Shown here in pieces: positions 57,797 to 64,000 of a stretch of DNA of 64,000 bases (positions are counted from its first letter, which is position 1; each line of letters opens with the position of its first letter). The notes beneath the pieces are model-generated. The model was not told the DNA's origin. It was given only the letters and a program-made list of their open reading frames with translations, and made no database searches. Both the position numbers and the translations under genes were made by a program. The DNA comes from Achatina immaculata (Eukaryota; Mollusca; Gastropoda; Stylommatophora; Achatinidae), in the NCBI GenBank assembly GCA_009760885.1, contig CM019717.1, positions 50,801,366 through 50,865,365 of the forward strand, read 5' to 3'.

Positions 57797-60606
57797 TAAG
57801 GTGACCATACATCCCGCTTTAGGCGGGGCAGTCCCGCTTTTTTTAGACTGGTGTCCCGCCTTCGCCGAATGTCTTGGCGGGGCGCACAAATGTCCCGCTT
57901 TGGGCCTGTTAACTTTAAAGTTTAATAAAATCTGTTTAAAAAATCCATTAATTTTGAAATGGGAGCGCGTGACCTAACTGATCAGAAGTATTTATTATTC
58001 TATTGTTAACTTGATAGAAATTTGTGGTACGCATTAACTGGTTGGATCAGAAAATGATCTTCACTTATTCTAGAGACATTGAATCAGTCAGAGTATAGTT
58101 ATCTTCCCCATCGCTAAATTAACAAATTGCAGAGTTAGTGGAAAAGTTTGAAGGCGCTAAATGTTTGAGCCAGCTGTATCAGTTTTACATCGACAGAACG
58201 ACTGAGAGGGTGGTTTGGATTTTTTTGTCACGTTAATTATTAGTACTGTACTTGTTTAGTCATTAAGTAAGGCGCATTTCACGTGCGTTATTGTGTGTTT
58301 AATTTTATTTCTTTTACTTACTTACCAACTAAACATTATATGGAGGGCTAACGAAAATTTAGCCTCCACTCCGACGATATCTAAACGAGCGTGTAAACTG
58401 AACCAACAATTAGAGAGTGATTTTCCCTTCATAAAGAAGGCGAGAATCGACAATGACTCCCATGTTAGATGTGACACCTGCAAATCTAAATTTTCAATTT
58501 CTCAGGATGGCAGATCGGATATCACAAAACATCTGAAGAGCGATCGACATAAGGTAGGTGTGTCAGCACCACTATCCTCCCATCACATGACAAACTATTT
58601 CCGACCAGCAACGTTTGGGAGTATGGAAGCCAAGTTAGCAGCTGCAGAGGGCACACTTGCAAATCACACCTTATGTCACAATCACAGTTTTCGCTCAATG
58701 ACTTGCACCAGCAAATTGATTCAGCATTTGTTTGAGCCGAAGTTTATGTGTTGGCGCACAAAATGTGAGGTCATAATAACTAATGTCCTTTTTCCATTTG
58801 TCATTGACCAGCTTCAAGAAAAATTGAAGAATGCAAAATTTGTGACAGTAATGACAGATGCCTCAAATCACAAAGATATAAAGATGTTCCCACTGCTTGT
58901 GAGATATTTTGTGCCGTCACTGGGTATCGAATTTAAGTTATTAGATCTGCAGCCAAACTCTGGAGAAACATCATACATAATTTGTGAGCTTCTAATTAAC
59001 GTGTTGAAACAAAATGATCTCACTAAAAAATGTGTGGATTTCTGTGCTGACAATGTCAACACAAACTTCGGTGATGTTCAAAGAAAAGGACAAAACAATG
59101 TATTTGCTAAATTAAAATCTTCGATCGCAGAAAAACTTGTGGGGATTAGTTGCATGTGCAGACAATCAGCTGTCGTTTGCATTGCGTTGTAGACAATGTG
59201 TCCACAACGAAATGCAAATGACAGCTGATTGTCTTTCTAATTGATGTTGAAACTGTTGCTATGAAAATATATTCCTACTTTTATATTTACACTGTTCGTG
59301 TGGAAGAACTGAAGGAATGTTGTGACTTTGCAATGACTGAGTACTAACGAATTCTATGATACGGAAAAACCAGATGGCTTTCACTAATGCCAGCAGTGGA
59401 GAGAATCATTAAGCTCTTTCCTGCGTTGGAATCATATTTTTTTGTCTCAACAGATGTGCCCTACGGTAATGCGAACTTTCTTCGAAAATCCATGTGCTGA
59501 GTTGTGACTCTTCTTTGTTCGCAACATTTCTGCCAATTTTCATGCTGCTGTCATAAAAATTGAGAAACAAACAATTTCAGCACTGGAAGTGTCGTCTGTA
59601 GTTGACGATCTCCTGCAAAAATGCAGGGACAGGAGCAGAACCATCTTTGTTTCAAACGAAGTGAAAATCCAGATTTGCTGTCTAGAAAACGAGGGTCTAG
59701 TCAGAAAAACAGATGTGATGAATATTATCACCAATATCTATGACAATTGTGTTGAATATCTACAGGAAAGAGCGAACCAATTTCAATATTTGAGTGGCTT
59801 CAGTTTGGTGGCTTTGAGACATCCACCTTCTTGGGAAGATATGCAAACGACCCTAGACCTCTTTGGTTCAGAATTTCCAGATCTTAAAATCAAGGACAAC
59901 GAACTGTTTGATGAAATCAGCCGTGTTTGTAGATTTACTTCAGGACAAAAAAAAATTCAGACTGGAACTCCAAACAAGCAAAAACTGATATCCGGTGAGT
60001 GGAAGCGTTTTCCCGTGTCCAAGCTAACTCTGTTGCGTGTGTTGAATTACACAAAATTATCGAATTTATTTTCCGTCTGTCTGGTACTAACGCGCCCACT
60101 GAAAAAATCTTCTCATATGTGAATATGATGTGGACAAGCCAGAAAACACAACTTTGCGTTAAAACATTGAAAGCAATGCTTATGGTTAAGTGCAACTTTG
60201 AGGGCGCAGGAAAGCCATGCCAGAAACTCCACGACACGCTCGTGCAGCGCCCAGATCTACTAAGAAAAATAGATTCCTCACAGAAATATTGCGCCACAAC
60301 TTCAGAGGAGACGGTACCAAGTACATCATCTGCTGCAGAGCAGCTGTGATGACTATTAATTACTGTTGGTGTGACAATAAGGTACGACTCCTTTATACTG
60401 AGGTTTTTAAATTTTTTATGTGAACTTTAAAACAAAACACTAGCTATGGATGTAAAAAATATCGAAGCGAGCATACAATTTTTAAAAACTTTCTGCAGTT
60501 TGAGTTTGACCTATATAGACAGTAAAGGTTAAAGAGCAAATTTTGTTTTGCGGGTTGGGGAGGGGGGGGGGTCCCGCTTTGGTTTCCGAAAAATGTAGTC
60601 ACTTTA
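57797..60606 (+). mobile_element. hAT DNA transposon, degenerate, with TIRs and TSD
   Basis: Flanked by CAGATAGC (57789-57796) and CGGATAGC (60607-60614), an 8-bp target duplication with one mismatch. Ends TAAGGTGACCATACATCCCG and, inverted, TAAAGTGACTACATTTTTCG form imperfect terminal repeats, both followed by a CCCGCTTT or AAAGCGGG motif. The interior encodes a broken hAT transposase. A full-size but inactive copy of 2810 bp. Confidence 0.88.
58293..60349 (+). pseudogene. hAT transposase remnant (BED finger to dimerisation region)
   Basis: First piece 58293-59192: BED-type finger (VRCDTCKSKF, then ITKHLKSDRHK), then KFVTVMTDASNHKDIKMFPL, which carries the first catalytic Asp region of the RNase H-like fold. 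The frame breaks at an inverted duplication at 59160-59234, and several shifts follow. Second piece about 59589-59995 (VSSVVDDLLQKCRDRSR, then EDMQTTLDLFGSEFP). Third piece 60000-60349 has the hAT dimerisation motif (RLSGTNAPTEKIFSYVNMMW). Not functional. Confidence 0.85.
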
Positions 60607-60800
60607 CGGATAGCCCAAGTTAAGAACTCTTGGAATACATATCTTTCATATTCCGAATCCAAAGAGACTCGAAGGGCCGACACTTTGGCTACTGATAAGG
60701 CTGAAACAGTGATTAAATATCGCTGGACGATGAGGTCACAGAGTCTGTTGTTCAAATTACAGCCGTTCTCGTACTATTTTTCTTTCTCTGGCATCTACAG

Positions 60801-61758
60801 AATAAATGGTGAAACAACAAGTTGGTTTGACATAAAACAAGGGGTCCGTCAGGGATGCATATTGTCACCCTACTTATTTAACTTGTATACTGAAAATATA
60901 ATGAGGAATGTTAGAGAAGATGTAGACAAGGAATATTACGATGCCATAACAGTTGGAGGTTATGAAATACCAGAGATTAGATATGCTGATGACAGTATTG
61001 CTGTCCACAACACAAGAAGGAATGGAAAAACTCATTATGTCAGTCCGCAAGAACAGCGAAGAGCAGAACCTCTATCTTAATGCAAAGAAAACTAAAGTGA
61101 TGACAACTGACAAAACAATCAAGGCAACTGAAATATGTATCAATGGGGAAAAACTGGAAGAAGTGGAGAGTTTTGAATATCTTGGATCATTACTAACTAA
61201 CAATGGAGATACAATGAGGGAAATTAAAAGGAGGACATCTATTGCTCTTCAGAAAGTAAAACAAATAAAGAATCTGTGGAGAGGAGCAGACAGAACCACA
61301 AAAATAAGATTTTTAAGGACATGCATCTTTCCTATCGCAACCTATGCCTGTGAGACCTGGACACTTAACAAAACAGCTGAGAAGCACATAAATGCCTTTG
61401 AATGTAAATGCTATAGAAGAGTTCTCCAAATATCGTGGACACAAAAAAGAACAAATATATCTATACTACAAGAGCTTAATATTGAAGAAGGCTGGCTAGT
61501 AAAGAGGATTAAAGAGAGAAAACTTAAATATTTTGGCCACATTAAACGTCATGATAATTTAGAGAAGACCGTATTGGAAGGATACATAATGGGAAAAAGA
61601 AAAAGAGGAAGACCGAAACGAAGATGGCTGCAAGACATCGTTGATGATCTGGAAATGGATGCAGCAGCAGCAGGCCATCTTGCTCACAACCGAGAGGCCT
61701 ACAGGAGTGCTGTTTGGGAGGCAAAGTTCCGCAAGGGACATGCAAAGGAATGAATGAA
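60801..61758 (+). mobile_element. LINE insertion, GAAT-tailed family, with 12-bp TSD
   Basis: Flanked by TGGCATCTACAG (60789-60800 and 61759-61770). Begins inside the RT domain (WFDIKQGVRQGCILSPYLFN, then IRYADDSIAV catalytic box), shifts frame once near 61010-61050, then runs open through VESFEYLGSLLTNNGD, FECKCYRRVLQISWTQKRTN and KRGRPKRRWLQDIVDD to the natural stop near 61753, with a GAATGAATG tail. Other pieces of the family lie at 10527-10966 and 51953-52195. Confidence 0.9.
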
Positions 61759-61862
61759 TGGCATCTACAGTGCTGTGTATTTTTTCAAAGCCATACAGCA
61801 CAGTGCTCATATCACTATACAATGCGTAAGCGTTGTTGTTTTCTATTGGCTGAATGGGAGAT

Positions 61863-62191
61863 GAAGACGCTGTCCGACGAGGCAATCAGCGACCCATAGC
61901 TGATATGCCAGCGTCAGGGTTATCGAACCATAGATGACCAAGATCCTGTCCCACCTTTCCGTGGTGCCTCCAGTAACAGGCATAGCCTGGCTAACGGGGC
62001 AGGGATCGCCAGTCTCCACGGTGGTGGAGTCTGCTAAAGAAGCATTGCACACCCCCTGCTTTGTTTTTTTAGCTGTATTCCGGGACTGAAAAAGCAGCTG
62101 CCATAACCCGCTCCCACGCCGATACGATGCTGTGCCTCAGCATCGGCTGCAAAGAACAACAGCTCGCAGTTACAGGGAGTTCGTACAAGTA
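61863..62191. repeat. Dispersed 330-bp repeat, copy 2
   Basis: Nearly collinear with 40369-40703. No open frame is conserved between the two copies, so it is non-coding. Confidence 0.7.
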
Positions 62192-62478
62192 TTTCCTGAA
62201 TTTGTAGTCAGAAAATGTTACTATGAACTTTCCCAGTTTGTAAACAAGAAGGCAGACCAGTGCTCTCTCATCTGGAATCAGTGTCGAGTTTCTGAGCTGA
62301 CTCCACCACACTGTTCACATCTCGTACGTCAGGCTATTGATGCAACCTCTTGCTTCTAAGGAGCACAGCTGCAGGAATGTCAGGCAAGCTATTCGCCGGT
62401 TACAGTTCGCAGGACGCACCCTTTCCATTGCTGAGAGATGTAAACAAATAATGAAACAACAAAATAAGCACACAGTTT

Positions 62479-62613
62479 GAGGTTAAACTACTGGTGTTAT
62501 AATGTAACCAGGGAGAAAAGCCAGAGGTTAAACTACTGGTGTTATAATGTAACCAGGGAGAAAAGCCAGAAGTTAAACTACTGATGTTATAATATAACCG
62601 GGAAGAAAGGCCA
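62479..62613. repeat. 45-bp tandem repeat, three copies
   Basis: Unit GAGGTTAAACTACTGGTGTT + ATAATGTAACCAGGGAGAAA + AGCCA; copies 1 and 2 are identical, copy 3 slightly diverged. Confidence 0.9.
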
Positions 62614-62727
62614 TCATCAACACTTTTTAACGGCTAGAAGACCAGGACAGTTCAGATGCTAACACACGGGACTACTGTAAACCAGAGGTAATTTGATAGA
62701 CAAAATATTGCACGATTAGCCTAGACC

Positions 62728-63000
62728 AGTGGCCCTCAACCTCAAGTCGCGAGCCAAGTTAGGGTCGAGGTGGCCTGAGGTCGGACCATGGATTCAGGGC
62801 AGCAGAATTCTCTACACTTCTCCCAGCCTACAGCCGGCCATGAAACATTGTGAATATGGAACTGAAACTGTAATTATTTTATAATCTATGCGGGTATTTT
62901 TCCTTGACCAGGTTGAAAAAAACTGTGCCGTGTTTATGCGCAGAAATGCCCATTTATCTCTCCAGATATGTCTCCAGTATAGATGGGCGGGTTATGATGT
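62728..63000. mobile_element. hAT-type MITE left end (partial)
   Basis: CAGTGGCCCTCAACCTCAAG resembles the left end of CAGTGGTTCTTAACC-type elements. No matching right end was found. Confidence 0.35.
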
Positions 63001-63132
63001 TCTTAGAACACACACCTACTCCGGACTCACTTCAGGGCGACAGATACGAATGTTAGTGAAAATGAGAAAATATCAAGAAATGGCATCAGGATAAAATCTA
63101 GAGATGGCAGTATTCACAAAAATACTCCAGCT

Positions 63133-63300
63133 GAATGAATGAATGAATGAATAATCTTTATTTTTAAAGGGTAAAGAATTGGGCACGCAGGCCCGTCTTA
63201 CATTCTGCCCTTCATCGCTCCATCTTTCATTCTTCCCACACATTTGATTTAGTACAAAAATACAAATTAAATTAGGAAAAACATATCAAAAGAGTGTAAG
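63133..63300 (-). mobile_element. 3' end of an ATTC-tailed retroelement
   Basis: Minus strand shows AAAAATAAAGATT followed by an (ATTC)4 tail, i.e. a poly(A)-signal-like end with a tetranucleotide tail. No coding part is recognisable upstream. Confidence 0.4.
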
Positions 63301-64000
63301 ATTTAACTACTACATTCAAGGTAAAAGAGAAGAAGTAATTAACCTAATAAGATAGCACTCACGCACACATACACACGCACTCACGCACACACACACGCAG
63401 ACATATACATAAATAAAAATACATTGTAAATACAGATCTTCTAACATATTTTTTTAACAAACATTACAATAATTTCTAACAATATCTAACAAGTTGCTTT
63501 TCTAACTATGTCATTGAAGTACTTGATGGTTTTTACGAGTCACGTGTTGAGAGTGCTAGTTATTTTATGGAGGCATATAATTACAAGCAAGTAAATAAAG
63601 AAACAGGTTTGAGTTAAAGGATGAAGTGACCACAAGTAAGGCGGAGCATTGTGCGACAGAATTCTGTGAACAAACTTAACTTTGTTAAATTAACTTCGAT
63701 AGAATCAAGAAGTACACCAGTTAATAAATACTGTAGAATGACAAATAAATAAATAGATGAATAACGAGCTGTATGGGTGGACATAAATACGAGATCAGGC
63801 AATCAAACGATGGATGGTTGGTGAGACGTGACTGGGGGCGACTACGTGACCAGAAATTCCCGAGCCGTTCCGCTTTCATCCAGTTCTTACGTGAGGAGCC
63901 GAGCTGTCACTGGCGCTTTCACCTGTGCCACGCTGTAAAGGTTTTCACGCAGGAATTATGGGCCTTTTTAAACTGATAAATTTGGTAAATGTCAGCTTGC
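63300..64000. other. No gene seen
   Basis: A CA-rich tract lies at 63355-63415. The frame at 63773-63976 has no recognisable domain. Confidence 0.4.

Noticed and set aside
63773..63976. 67-aa frame near the window end
   Set aside because: No recognisable domain, no splice context, no repeat match.

Overview
This is an AT-rich, intron-rich, repeat-dense nuclear segment from an invertebrate animal. The mix of RTE-type LINE fragments, tRNA-derived SINEs, hAT and piggyBac remnants, and a two-immunoglobulin IMP-L2-type gene points to a lophotrochozoan, most likely a mollusc. That placement is inferred from gene and repeat content, not from a marker gene. There are no prokaryotic operons and no CRISPR arrays. 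Most long open frames are transposon remnants or antisense shadows.

Two conserved multi-exon host genes lie on the minus strand. SLU7 (second-step splicing factor) occupies 663-7578; six coding exons give the N-terminal 260 residues, including the CCHC zinc knuckle, and the 3' exons lie beyond position 1. An IMP-L2-like secreted two-Ig insulin-binding protein occupies 40193-54079. It can be assembled from eight phase-compatible exons into 282 codons plus stop, with a signal peptide, two Ig domains and an in-frame 63-nt linker exon that encodes a furin-type site. A third gene, on the plus strand (16269-17288), is an intact single-exon 339-aa protein with a CENP-B/Tigger-type DNA-binding head and a Tigger-like C-terminal tail but no DDE catalytic domain. 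A TATA motif lies just upstream.

Most of the rest is mobile DNA, and several insertions can be delimited exactly by target-site duplications: an RTE-type LINE (32111-34740, 10-bp TSD), four shorter LINE insertions (20555-21268, 30640-30932, 41881-42462, 60801-61758), a degenerate hAT transposon (57797-60606, 8-bp TSD with one mismatch), a hAT-type MITE (42877-43333) and a piggyBac MITE (TTAA, 45711-46418). Further LINE ends lie at 1.3-2.2, 3.8-4.8, 8-10.9, 12.6-14.9, 25-26.1, 36.7-38.1 and 50.8-52.9 kb.

The most unusual pieces are a perfect-looking 81-bp inverted repeat around a 65-nt tRNA-like loop inside an SLU7 intron (4895-5122), the DDE-less Tigger-derived gene, the furin-site cassette exon of the IMP-L2-like gene, a 31-bp minisatellite of about 12 copies (11783-12157), and a 31-bp inverted duplication inside the hAT transposase remnant. 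Gene-free stretches are otherwise AT-rich with microsatellites, homopolymer G/C runs and short tandem repeats.
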